Positions 1 to 10,609 of a DNA stretch of 64,000 nt are shown here, in pieces (position 1 is the first letter of the stretch; each line of letters begins with the position of its first letter). The notes under the pieces were generated by a model, which was not told where the DNA came from, did no database searches, and worked only from the letters and a program-made list of their open reading frames with translations. The position numbers and the translations under genes were made by a program. The DNA is taken from assembly GCA_015680685.1 (NCBI GenBank), contig MNCI01022060.1, forward strand, positions 194,909 through 258,908. Direction: 5' to 3'. This DNA comes from Gnetum montanum (lineage: Eukaryota; Streptophyta; Gnetopsida; Gnetales; Gnetaceae).

Positions 1-1095
1 AGTTATGGTTAGTGAAGCGAATATCTATCTCTACATGTAAGAAATGTGCACTAGAAGTTGAAATCCAAAGATGTCTATATGTAGTATCCACAAAACAAGA
101 AGGCACCCAGTGCCTGAGAACTAATTCTAGCAGTAGTACATTATGCATGGAACCTACTGAGGGCCTAATGTATGAATATGTTGCAAGTATGGATGAACTT
201 GAGCAAGATCATCACCAACTTTCCAAAGGAGTAAATGATGATGTCAATTGGGGAGAGTTGGAGATTCTTGACAATTTTAAATAAGAACACCTTGAATTAA
301 AGACACTATCGGTATTAATGGAGTATGTGTTCTTGAAAAATGGAAGGCCAGCCATTATTAATGCCAAGCTTGATGCAGAACAAAAAAAATGTTGATGAAG
401 GTTGTGGAAAAATGGTCAGTAGCCTTTTCTTGGTCATATTCTAAGCTCACTGGTATAGATACAAGAATATGCTAGCACCAGATATACACTAATCCCATCG
501 TCAAGTCAAAATGATAGTCGTAGTAGCATTTGAATCCCAAATTAAAGTAGATTATCAAAGAGGAGATTGAAAAACTCCTCAAGGTAGGATTTATCTACCT
601 TATTGTAGATAGTGAGTGGGTTAGTTCACTTGTGATCGTACCCAAGAAAGGAAGCAAATGGTGGGTGTGCATCGACTTTCAGCTGCTCAATATGGCAAAT
701 TTGAAAGATCATTTTTTGTTGCCTTTTCTCGACCAAGTATTGGACACCATTTCTAGGCACAACTATTATAGATTTTTGGATGGTTATAGTGGCTATAATT
801 GGATCTGGATTACACCAAAGGACCAAGTGAAGATGACTTTCACAAGTCCCTGGGAACTTTTGCTTACCGTCAGATGCCATTTGGTCTATGTAATCCCCCA
901 GCCACATTTCAATGATTAGTCCTTAGCATTTTCCAACAACAAATTGATAGTGGGGTAGACATTTTTATGGATGACTTTTCTACATATGGAGCTACATTTG
1001 AGCAAGCCTTGGACCATCTTTAGTAGGTGTTGAGAAGATGTGTCAAAACAAACCTTTGACTCAATTGGCAAAAGAGCCATATTACGGTCCAAAAA
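1..1095 (+). pseudogene. Element E pol: protease-RT linker and reverse transcriptase
   Basis: Broken reverse transcriptase, the enzyme that copies element RNA to DNA. Bases 12-284 translate to an acidic linker matching the stretch just before RT in element B (around 41380-41430). RT proper starts near 600 with the typical SEWVSSLVIVPKK entry, followed by a DF motif and the palm core to 919. The catalytic FMDDFSTYG box lies near 958-990 with both aspartates kept. Stop codons and frame changes near 919 and 1020 interrupt the frame. The two TAG codons at 1021-1026 lie where the relatives have sense codons. No start codon can be assigned because this is the middle of a polyprotein. Confidence 0.88.
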
Positions 1096-1129
1096 GGTAT
1101 AGTCTTAGGGCACTATATCTCAAAAGTAG

Positions 1130-1780
1130 GAATCAAGGTGGACCCTAAAAAAATAAGGATCATCCAAAGAATAACCTATCAACTGAAAATAGTTAAAGAG
1201 GTGCTATCATTCCTTGGTCATATAGGCTACTATTGGCGCTTCATCGAGAATTTTTTCAAAGTCACCAAGCCATTGGTGGAATTAACAAAGAAGGATGCAT
1301 TGTTCGTCTGGACCCTTGCATGTGAAATAGCATTTCAGAAACTAAAGTAGAAGCTTGTTGAAACCCTAGTTCTACAAGCACTTGATTAGTTTAGACTATT
1401 TCTTGTAATGACTAATGCATCAAATTATGCTTTGGGGGTAGTGCTTACGTAGTTGGATGATAAAAAATGTCCATATTACATTCATTGCGCAAGTTGAAGT
1501 ATTGCAGGTGCACGGCTAAACTACACCACCATGAAAAAGGAAGTAATGGCAGTGGTGTTTGCATTAGAGAAGTTCAGGCACTATGTGCTTGGCTATAAAG
1601 TGTTTGTGCAGATAGATCATAACATCATCCTGTTTCTCATGAACAAACCAATGGTGAGCCCCCATGTCATACGATGGCTCATGATTTTGCAAGAGTTCAA
1701 TCTCACGATGGTAGATCAAAAAGGTGTGGAGAATGTGGTTGCTAACCACTTATCATGGTTGAGATGGAACAATGATCAGT
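1130..1780 (+). pseudogene. Element E pol: RT connection and RNase H
   Basis: Bases 1138-1350 encode the RT thumb/connection, recognisable from FLGHIGYYWRFI and a PLVELTKKD stretch. RNase H follows; it would degrade the RNA strand of the RNA-DNA hybrid. Its N-terminal part (1380-1500) has TAG stops and a frame change. The longest open piece, 1531-1911 (126 codons), has the E of the KKEVMAVVFALEKFRHY motif, a DH at 1614-1620, and the C-terminal ENVVANHLSWL typical of plant gypsy RNase H. Overall length is normal for the family, so decay is by point mutation and small indels rather than large deletion. Confidence 0.87.
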
Positions 1781-1899
1781 TTCCTGATGAATCTCTCCTT
1801 GCAAGGTCTATTAATGCACAAATTCCCAATGAACCAAAATGGTATGACACCATCTTCACTTATCTACTTAAGCAAGAACTGCCACAAGGGCTGGACACC

Positions 1900-3189
1900 A
1901 AAAAGAAATAATAGTTTCTTTACCAGTTCAAGCATTTCATGGGAATTAATGAGAACCTTTACAAAGTCTATCCTGATGGCTTGGTACACTAGTGTGTCCC
2001 TAACATGGATGAACTACTCATTCTCTAGGATGCTCATGAAGGCCCTTGTGGGGGCCATTATGCTAGGAGACACATGACCATAAGAATCTTGATGGGAGAA
2101 TATTATTGGCCAACAATCTTTAGGGATGCACACCAATTCGTCTATGCTTGTGATCATTGTTAGAGGGATTATGGAATGACAGCTTGAATGGAGGGGCCAC
2201 AACAATGGATTCAGCCTCTTGAGCTATTTGATATTTGGGGCATTAACTTTATGGGTCCCATCACACCTTTGTCAAATGGAAAGGCATATATCATAGTTGT
2301 AGTTGACTATTGCACTAAGTGAGCAGAAGCAACAGCTGTCACTGACTATACATCCACTACTGTTGCTTGGTTTGTACAACAAAATATCATAAATAGGTTT
2401 GGTGTGCCTCATGCATTAATTTCTGATAATGGAACTTATTTTATAGGTGCCACTTTCCAAAAACTTATGCAGTGCTTGGGGGTTGAGCACAAACTCACAA
2501 CACCTTATCCCCTTCAAGCTAATGGTCAAGCTGAGGTCACTAATTGGGAGATAACAAAAATTCTAATGCACACCATTAGAAAATACTGAAGGAACTAGAG
2601 CACCAAATTAAATGATGCCCTTTGGGCCTATCACTTCACATGGAAGCTTCCCATAGGTTATTCTCCCTATGAACTCGTGTATGGAAAACTACCAATACTA
2701 CCCATCCAATTTGAGCTCCATACACTCTCTATAGCTTATGACCTTGACCTAAATCTAAGTCTAGCATAGAAAGAACGATTAATGAATCTCAACTTGCTAG
2801 ATGAAAATCAGTTAATGGCCTTGTCATCCAACTAGACACATAAGGTATTCAACAAGAAATATCATGACCTCAAAATAAGAAAAGTCAAGTTTCAACCAGG
2901 AGACAAGGTTCTCTACTGGAATCCTACACATGTACCCCAACAAATCAAATTTTAAATGTTGTGGGAGGCACCTTACATTATTGATGAGACTTTTCCATTT
3001 GGAGCCATGATTATCTATAAACCTAATAGCCTAGATAAGAAACAATTAGTCAACACCCAACAATTGAAGTTTTTCCATGAACCCAAGCCAACCAACTCAA
3101 TAGACACCTTGCTAGATGGACAACCATGCTTAATCTTTCAGATCTCCCCTTTCCAACTTAGTCATGGGGGAGATGGCCACCTATACTAA
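1900..3189 (+). pseudogene. Element E pol: integrase with C-terminal GPY/F-like module
   Basis: Integrase inserts the cDNA into chromosomes. The zinc-binding region (about 2040-2180) has the paired His and Cys pattern with one TAG. The catalytic core begins near 2220 with DIWGINFMGP, where the family has Asp before FMGP; here it is Asn, so the first residue of the D,D,E triad is lost. The second Asp survives in LISDNGTYF (about 2418-2445) and the Glu in NGQAEVTN (about 2521-2545). The C-terminal part has FQPGDKVLYW and a W-x-AP-Y/F stretch near 2955-3000, like the GPY/F module. The frame ends at 3187 right after a conserved SHGGDG segment that overlaps a polypurine-like tract. Confidence 0.88.
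3158..3176 (+). promoter_or_regulatory. Internal polypurine-like tract at the end of pol (element E)
   Basis: The word TTAGTCATGGGGG followed by AGATGG sits on the last codons of pol. Its first 13 bases equal those of the polypurine tract next to the 3' LTR at 5173-5188. The same internal copy occurs in A (12660-12676, one base changed) and B (44301-44319). It may be a second plus-strand primer site; that role is inference. Confidence 0.5.
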
Positions 3190-5172
3190 TACTTTACGCA
3201 TCTGCTTAGTCTTTTTATAATTTTGTTTTACACATTTTTGTTTTTAAATTTTTTTTTCATATTCTTTGTTTTACATCTTTGTGTTTTTCAGGTTATTGAT
3301 CTTTTCTAAGTTTTTTTTACGCCATCATTAATATAGTTGATATTTATTGCATAATCTTTTACTTTCTTTTATATTTTCTTGTGTTTGATGTATTTCTCTA
3401 CTCTTTCTGCTAATAAGGTGTTAGGTACAATGGTAATGTGCTACTTGATGATGGTATGTTTCATTTGTAATTTGATTGTTGATGTATGGTTTCTGACTTT
3501 GAATGTCATTCTTGATGACTGGGACATGATTTCTTTTCATGTAATAGGTAGTGAGTCCACACCATCCACCCATCCACATACTCTATGGTTTTCCTTGTTT
3601 TGGAAATGTGTAGTTCCTTTTTCATTAATGCAACCTTAATAAATTGGTGACTTGTGTAGTTTCTGGAATTGGGAAGGAATCGAAGATTTGGATAGGGTGT
3701 GGCTTTAAAGGGATGTAGTATTCTTCATGCTTTTCTATTTTCCTGTGTGCAGGAGTGTTCTGGTGAGCCTCTCACTATTCTGTGTCATTCCCTAATAGGA
3801 AGTCAAATAAGTCCTTGCATGGTGTGGTCGTCATCAAAAAAAGAAAGAAAAAAGAGGGATGAGGATTCAAAGCACATCCCTTGGATAAAATAAATGAAAA
3901 AATGCATGGGTCTTTGCATGGTGTGGTTCCCATTCAAAAAAAAACATGGGAATTCAAAGAACACCCCTTAGACCAAATAAAAGGGCTACAAGCACTAGTT
4001 ATGGGACTTTTCTTATCTCCTCTAACTAAGGCCCTTTCTTACTTCCTACTTTCTCTCCAATTTGGAATGGTGGTTATTTCATGGAAGCATTCTTATGTAT
4101 TAAGGGATGGACTAGTCTTAGAATGTCGATGCGAAGTCATTAAAAGTAGTTGGTTTTGGTCTAGATTGAGGATGGATCCTACCAAGTCATTTAATCACAA
4201 ACTTCACAAGGGACTTCATGTGACCATAATTAGGAACTTCATTCCATTCTCTCCCTCATCCATCTATGCTTTTCATTCCTCACCTCACTGCTAGTTTCAT
4301 GTTTTGATGCAATGTTCTACTTTGATGTGTTGGGGTTCTTAGTCAGTTACTTATGGGTTTTTGTACATAACTTTTTGTAATCATTAATCATCTATGGTGC
4401 CCAAAGACTCATTTGTTTGAATTTATGTAAGGGCATAAAAGGCTTGTGCCTACTTTGGGAAGGATCCACTTGCATATCTTTTAGTTTGGTTATGTAAAGT
4501 CCTTTACCCTTAGACATTGTTATAATCAAATTCTTTTTATTTACCCCATCCATGCCATCTAATTGTACACATCTTCACAACTATTTTTAGTGAATTCCTT
4601 CTTTTTATTATTGTGAATTTCTATACCTTTTTTCCATTATTCCTTGTGTTAATATTTTTCTAAATTTTATGGACTACTTCTCTTACTTAACCCATTCGTC
4701 AGTCTTCCCACTAACATTATCAAACAACCAATCTATCACAATCACAACTTGGCTAGATAAAATCACTGACAAGACATGGTATCCAACCACTATATGTTAC
4801 ACTGTATATACTAATCCTTATTTTTGTTGTGATTGCAATGGGGAGCATGGATTGGAAGCATTACCATCTTCACCAAGGAGGATGCAACAATATCACTCAT
4901 GGGAGATTGTCCATGATCATTGGATCTTTTCTACTTCTTTCTCATTATTCTGTTGCTAAGAGGTGTTGGATGTTCATTGGATCTGAGGGTGTTCTTTCCT
5001 ATTTTCATGAACACCCAATTTTCTACACACTTGTAATGTTGTATGCTTAGGCACTTTTGTATTTGTTTGTTTTCTTTGTGTCACTCTGCATGTTAATCAA
5101 ATAGTCCATACCTCCTAATATATTTTGTAAAGGACTTGTTCCTCTTCTTCTGTACTCGAGGATAAGTTTTCA
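3190..5172 (+). other. Non-coding post-pol region of element E
   Basis: About 2 kb with no recognisable domain. Short open stretches here are chance. It aligns piecewise with the post-pol spacers of A (12680-14700) and B (44330-46330); for example the AGTGAGTCCAC segment near 3549 and the GGGAAGGATCCAC segment near 4458 recur in both. After about 4960 the match jumps to the DNA just before the 3' LTR of A (from about 26980). The env-position ORF and coiled-coil part present in A and B are therefore absent here. Confidence 0.7.
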
Positions 5173-5188
5173 TTTAGTCATGGGGGTA
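5173..5188 (+). promoter_or_regulatory. Polypurine tract of element E
   Basis: TTTAGTCATGGGGGTA lies directly before the TG that opens the LTR at 5189. This is the expected plus-strand primer position, and the tract is matched at 27135-27150 (A) and 49370-49385 (B). Confidence 0.7.
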
Positions 5189-6045
5189 TGGTGAATTGTG
5201 TTTTTCATACGGTCCGATATTGGAGTGGCCATGATATCAGGTATGCGATATTGTGGCCCAAGATGCGATATTGTGCATTTGATATTGCAGGGTTATTCTT
5301 GGGTCTATAAATATAGCCCTTGGGAAAACAATTGAGAGTAGTTTTTTGACAATCAAGCAGCAAAAATCTTGCAGTTTGTTCATTTGAGAGTTAGAATATT
5401 TTCCAAGTGCCCACAGTAGGAGATCTAAGTGTGATCGGATCTTTATTCAAGCATTGATGTACCTAAACACACCATTATGTTGGCAATAAATATGAGCTCT
5501 TTGATTCACCTTGCAACACTTGAGACTTTCTTTCTTATGCATTTATATATATTGTGATTTCATTCAATTTACATTAATGTTAATTATTCAATATTTAATT
5601 TTGATTCATTAAGCAACTGATTAAAATACACAAGCACAACCCCTTCAAACATGTGTGTGACACTTGGTAGCCCAAAAATGGTTAGCATTTGACAACCTAG
5701 TAGTGTTTACATAAAGTTCAAGATGTGTTTAGGAAGTGGGAATAGTTACTTGTCTTAGTCTAGATTAGACCATAGTTTACTTAGTGCTTAATTACTCTTA
5801 TTTTCATTCTTGTTCTAGGTGAGTAAATTGATAAAATAAAAAATAATAAAAATCTTACGTCTCAGTCACACTTAATCATATAATTGCATTTCACAATTTG
5901 GACTGGGAAGACAATGAATGGACAACACGCATGCACCATTTAGCTTTACTGTACTTGGTAATTAAAGTCTGCAAAATTTGACTAAATTACATGTGAACAT
6001 CTGTGATTCGTATGGTTGGGTGTAGGGGTGCCTTGCCACTCATCA
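5189..6045 (+). repeat. 3' LTR of element E
   Basis: An 857-bp LTR starting TG after the polypurine tract and ending in CATCA. A TATAAATA box lies at 5306-5313. From about 5370 to the end it matches the R-U5 part of the A and B LTRs (for example ATATTTTCCAAGTG and the segment before the end). The upstream U3 part is different: it holds repeats of a GCGATATTGTG word (5243-5290) not found in A or B. Confidence 0.85.
5306..5313 (+). promoter_or_regulatory. TATA box in LTR of element E
   Basis: TATAAATA, about 118 bp into the LTR, at the position where A and B 3' LTRs also have TATAAATA. It is the likely core promoter of the element, if still active. Confidence 0.55.
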
Positions 6046-6263
6046 AATACCATGTAACTTCACAACATGCAAGAAAATAATTTTTGCAACATGAGAAGTA
6101 TCACTCACCTTCTTTCATGGAGTAAAATGTGCCACCTTAGAGAACCTATCAACCACAACAAAAATTACATCATTTCCACTTTTTGTCTCTGAAATACCAC
6201 TCATAATGTTCATTGATACACTTTACCATGGACCTTTGAAAATTAGAAAAGGTATATAGTGTT
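6046..6263 (-). pseudogene. Integrase core fragment of host element C, trapped between E and A
   Basis: The minus strand of these 218 bp translates as a chromovirus-like integrase core: a PW...SMNIMSGI start, then GNDVIFVVVDRFSKVAHFTP, with two in-frame stops. It is cut on the left by the LTR of E and on the right by the LTR of A. Its upstream part, the integrase zinc-binding segment, resumes at 28040 on the far side of A. With one copy of the 5-bp target duplication removed, the reading frame runs on without a shift. This shows that E and A both inserted into one older minus-strand element. Confidence 0.88.
6259..6263. repeat. Target-site duplication of element A (left copy)
   Basis: GTGTT precedes the LTR at 6264. 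The right copy at 28035-28039 is GTGTC, one transition apart, and B has GTGTC at 50261-50265. Confidence 0.7.
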
Positions 6264-7047
6264 TGATGAGTCATGGTCAAAGGATCACATCGATGTGATC
6301 CCATCGACATGTACCCATTGATGCATTGTTTGCTACATTAATGCATACATGCCAATGCAATGTCCAATCTTGCCTATGAATGTGTGCAAACCAACAACAT
6401 TTATGACATCTAATCATTAGTTTCTAGTTGAACTCTTACATTTTTATCTTTCTAGAGTTAAAATATTTTCTAAGTGCTCATAGTAAGAGTTAAGAAGTGT
6501 ACAAATCTTTATGCAAGCACTAATGTACTTGAGCACCTTGGTGTGAATGGTAATAAAAATGAGCTTTCTTGGTAAACCTTGTAGTACTTGGACTCAACTT
6601 AATGTTTACTTTATGTATTTATTATTCATGTAATTTACTTTAATGCTTTTAAGTAATTAATTCATACAATTAATAAAGCACATAAGTAAGACTACTTTAA
6701 GCATACATTAATGCTAACATGTTCAATATTTGTATGGAAAGTGGGAATGAATGCTTATGTTAAGATTAGTTAGTTATTATATTAGTTAAATAATTAATTA
6801 CTTTATCTTTAGCACTTAGGTGAATTAAATAAAAAACATAAAATGATAAAAATCATACGCCTGAGTTACACTTAACCATACTTTTGCAATTCACAAGTGA
6901 AACTAAGAAGAAAATGATCACATTCGTTAAATTCACTACCTAGACCCAATGCACTTAGAGAGCTAAAGTCTATGGAATTCAACTGGATCGCTTAGTGAAT
7001 GCTAGTGATTCATATGATTGGGTGTAGAGATTGCTCATTGCTCATCA
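6264..7047 (+). repeat. 5' LTR of element A
   Basis: A 784-bp LTR opening TGATGAGTCATGG and closing CTCATCA, directly followed by the primer site. It aligns with 27151-28034, 37218-37958 and 49386-50260. At about ten positions within 6450-6670 it agrees with the 5' LTR of B against both 3' LTRs (for example AAAAATGAG where the 3' LTRs have AAAGGAAAG). Confidence 0.88.
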
Positions 7048-7066
7048 TTGGTGTCGTTGCTAGGGA
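7048..7066 (+). promoter_or_regulatory. Primer binding site of element A
   Basis: TTGGTGTCGTTGCTAGGGA begins right after the LTR. It resembles the TGGCGCCGTTGCCGGGGA site used by many plant Athila/Tat elements, with C-to-T and G-to-A changes. B has the matching site at 37959-37977. Confidence 0.7.
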
Positions 7067-7199
7067 TTTTAGTTAGCTACATGAGATATTTAGGAAGTTA
7101 GTGAAATTACATAGCGATGTTGTAATAAAACTAAAAGAAAAATCATTAGAATAACTAAGTATATAACAATGATACTATTTTTCAAGATTTAATATAGCT

Positions 7200-9120
7200 T
7201 CTTCTTGTAGGAAAAATTCCCTATGGCCATTTGAACATACATCCAATTAGAGGCAGGAGGGCCCACAAACTCATATATCCGAACAATGTAGAGTTACCTA
7301 CATGCATCTAGATCCTTACACTTTGGATCTTATCTTCATCTCGCACTAGTAAGAGGAGATGTGGTTGAGGAACATGGAGAGCAATATCATGTTGCCATCT
7401 GATCACTTGGTTTTGGTGATGTTGCTCCACAATCTCACAAGATTGGACATCATCAAATTTAATGCTAAATATTTTTTGTAGGATCATGGCTATAGAGATT
7501 ATCTTCCCACTATAGCACAATACAAATGAGATCAGTCAATGAAAGCTTAGTATGAGGCTTTAAAGAGGAAGCATATCACAAACCCCTTATCTAGGAACTT
7601 CCCAAGACACTAATTCTCCTTCCTTCCTCGATGAGGAAGCCCTTAGTTAATGTCTATAATCCACTATAGATAACCCTAGTTTAGGGAAGAACAAGTCCCG
7701 TGACCAAGAGGGCCCTAAAGAAGAGTGTCAAGGTAGGAATGACGACAAGCACCACAACCATTAAAAACATGGTGAATGTTGCCATGTCCAATGAAGGGCA
7801 GGTAGTAGACACCACTCTAGTGGTTTCTCTCCTTCATATTTACCTTCTACATTCTCATTCTCGTCTTTCTAAAACTTAGACGGAAGCCACAAACACAATA
7901 GAGACAATGATGGAGGTGACTAGTAGGACATGGATTATCATGGCTCTTGCTAGAATAATAGAGACATAGGGCATGGCTAATCAAGGGAGGTCTAGCATCT
8001 TGAACCAAAGGATAGTAAAGGGAATCATAGACATCATGGCCATAGAGAACACCATGACTATGATGAGCCTTTCCTTGCAACATGAAATATTCTCAACATT
8101 GCAAAGGCAATGAGGATTCCAACAAGGCACTTGAAAGACAATTGCATTAAATAGTTGGATATGAATAATATTCCTAAGTTTGAAGGGGGATACAATTCAA
8201 ATCCATAGAACCATATTTAAGTATTTCATGATGCCTATTCCTTATAGCACATGGAAAATGAATGGAAAAATTTAAAGTTATTTCCTAGAACACTCATTAA
8301 AGAAACTAAGAATTGGTACCAGTCCTTGGAGATTGATTCAATTTGTTGATGGAGTATGATGCTTAAGCTTTTCAATGAAAAGTATCAAACATACTCTTGA
8401 GTGTTTAACCTAAGAAAGAAGATCCAAGGTTGGAAACAAAAACATATGAACCATTGGATGTAGCCATGGGTAGGTACTATTCCCTCTTACACTAATGTCC
8501 TAGCCATGATGATTCTCAAAAGGAGTAGCTCTATCATATCATAAATAGGCTTCACACAGAAATGAGGAGAACTATTGGGATCTATGCCCAAGAAAGATTG
8601 TTAGAACTAAGAGTCCATCAGATTCAAAGGATAATTAAGCAAGTGGCTAAAGAAGAAGGTGAGTTGAGAAAAAGTGAAAGTACAGAAGAATATAATTAGG
8701 ATCCTTCCATTGGCAAAAAAGAATTCTGGTTTTATGAAAACTAAGAGGAGGTACCACTTGATGAAGTGGTGCAACTTAAGACTTTAATAATGAAAAAATA
8801 TATTTCTAAAATATTGGCCAATGTAGATAAAATGTAGGATTATTTGAATGAGAAGTTCCAAACTACCCTTAGAATTGTATAAGGTTCCAAAGAGTAAGGT
8901 AGTAATCATGACCAAAGGTGAATGAAGGAAGCTAAATGTGCCCATCAAAGTGGTAAGGGTAAAGTTGTTGTTTAAGAGGTTGTGAATTCTAACACAGATG
9001 ATGATGGTGGGTGTGAAATCTCCCAATACAAGCATCATAAGGGATGTTTCCTCATTGTATCTCACTTGTAGGAGTCTTGTGTGTACACACTAAATCCTAG
9101 ATTAGCAGAAAGGTAAGAAC
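7200..9120 (+). pseudogene. Element A gag remnant
   Basis: Gag would form the particle that packages element RNA. The best-preserved part is 8160-8420, where a capsid-like stretch NWYQSLEID is followed by a Trp and LKLFNEKYQ. This matches the W-Y-x-S-L pattern of plant gypsy gag and the B copy at 39255-39330. The N-terminal part (7220-8080) and the Lys-rich tail (8800-9060) match B at 38140-38990 and 39740-40065. At least a dozen stops and several shifts rule out a product. The boundary with protease is not resolved. Confidence 0.7.
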
Positions 9121-10180
9121 CCAAGAGGTTGCCTTATTCTCATGGAAACTATAGGTGGTTCCACAAACAAGCTTATTATTTGAGTGGAGGTCCACCTCAA
9201 CGTCGTGAGTAGTACCAATAATGGTAGAACCTATAGTTATGGGGGATGCTACCACTAAGGTAGTAGTACCTTTACTAGTAGACAAATCCATATGGATACT
9301 ATGTTTAGCAACCCATGTCTCCATGTAACTCTTCCAATCACATCTCCTTTCAATACCACTACCACCCTCTTGAGTACTACAAAGCTCAATATTTAAGAGG
9401 GAAATTCCTATTTTTGCATTATCCTCCTCATCATTCTTTACCTGTACCTCTACCCTCAAATTAATTATTACTAGTTCCATCCATGTAGGGTGAAATTCCA
9501 GCGCAGCTATAGAAAAGAAATCCCATAGTTGGCTTACCTGTTGAGTGGTTCAAACAATAAACCTTGAAAAAGACCTTTCTTCCAAAGTAACAATCTTACC
9601 ATGACCTCATAGACACCTATGGCTAGTAGCCCTACTTCTCTTTCATCCTTTGTAACACCATTCGAGATCCATTCAAAAAAAATGCCTCCAAAGGTCCATA
9701 TTCTAATGTTGACCCATGCAGTCATAGATTGGATAAAGGCTAGCCACTTTTCTAGGAAGAGATCTAATCCTTGGAGTCATCTAATTTACCTACAAATCAT
9801 TGGAAATGAGTTATGCAAGGCTCTTCTAGACTCAAGTTCTTATGTAAATTTGATTTTCCATGAAATGTATAAAGCTTACAACCTACCTCCTCTTAAGGAG
9901 AGCACCATTCATTTGGAGTTGGAAGATCAGTTCATCATGATTCCATTGAGATTCGTAAAGGAAATTATGACTAGTATCTATGGGTGGTCATATATTTTTG
10001 ATTTTCTAGTGATCAAAGTTAATAACTACAAGGGGAACTTCCCAATCATCATGGGAAGGGCTTAGCTAAGTAAAATTGATGTGTGGCTAGGAATTAGAGA
10101 CCTCTGCTTGGAAATTTCCAAGGAAAATGATTTTAAAAAAATTAAGAGGAAGCATGTTTCATGCATTGCGTATAGTAACA
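9121..10180 (+). pseudogene. Element A aspartic-protease region
   Basis: The open piece 9619-10065 (148 codons) encodes a retropepsin-like domain. LLDSSSYVNLI stands where the catalytic D-S/T-G triad is expected, and IIMGRA stands at the C-terminal GR signature. The Gly of the triad is replaced by Ser, so activity is unlikely. A TAG ends the open frame within the GRAWLSKIDVWLG segment that is still readable in B (40549-41058). Upstream, 9121-9600 aligns with B but carries many stops and no domain I can name. Confidence 0.68.
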
Positions 10181-10560
10181 TAGGGTGTCACTCCATGTAA
10201 AAATTATGATCTATAAAAAGTACAATAATCATAGCATGCAAGCATTGTGTAGATGTCTATGGATGGTTATAGTGGCTACAACCAAATCTAGATCACACTT
10301 AAATATTAGGCCAAAACAACATTCACAAGTCCCTGGGGGACTTTTGCATATAGAAAGATGCCATTTGGTCTATGCAATGCCCATATAATATTCTAACGCC
10401 TTGTCGTCGTCATCTTCCAACAAAAAAATTTGTAGTGGGATAGAGGTCTTCATGGATGACTTCTCTGCCTATAGGGCTACATTTGAGCAAGCCCTGGACT
10501 ATCTTGAGCAAGTGCTAAAAAGATGCGTGGAGATGAACCTTAGGCTTAACTAGTAGAAAG
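10181..10560 (+). pseudogene. Element A reverse transcriptase, first half deleted
   Basis: Sequence similar to B runs to about 10259 and then jumps to the RT palm. The bases matching B 41214-41926, including the RT entry motif and fingers, are missing. What remains has the palm start (WLW-like, 10255-10390), the FMDDFSAY box near 10447-10475, and the segment leading to LKRCVEMN. Several TAG codons interrupt it. The missing half makes this copy unable to encode RT. Confidence 0.75.
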
Positions 10561-10609
10561 GCCATTTAATTATCTAGGAGGGCATTTTTTTGAGGAACAA
10601 AATATCATA

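Larger units (their letters stand above)
1..6045 (+). mobile_element. Element E: 3' part of an Athila-like Ty3/gypsy retrotransposon
   Basis: The window opens inside this element, so its 5' LTR, gag and protease lie to the left. Seen in order: pol linker, RT, RNase H, integrase, a non-coding post-pol stretch, a polypurine tract and the 3' LTR ending at 6045. The order RT-RNase H-integrase defines Ty3/gypsy. Protein and post-pol similarity to elements A and B places it in the same lineage. Compared with A and B it lacks the late env-position ORF and coiled-coil module. It inserted into the integrase gene of minus-strand element C; bases 6046-6050 (AATAC) would be its right target duplication, but the left copy is outside the window. 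Confidence 0.9.

Noticed and set aside
3379-4294. Several 60-140 codon ORFs after pol in element E as env-like genes
   Set aside because: They are not open in the aligned parts of A and B and show no domain; they are chance ORFs in a spacer.
7847-9725. Minus-strand ORFs across the gag of A (7847-8083, 8784-9065, 9097-9480, 9534-9725)
   Set aside because: They are shadows of the conserved plus-strand gag-protease region, similarly open in B at 39730-40020 and 40046-40240.
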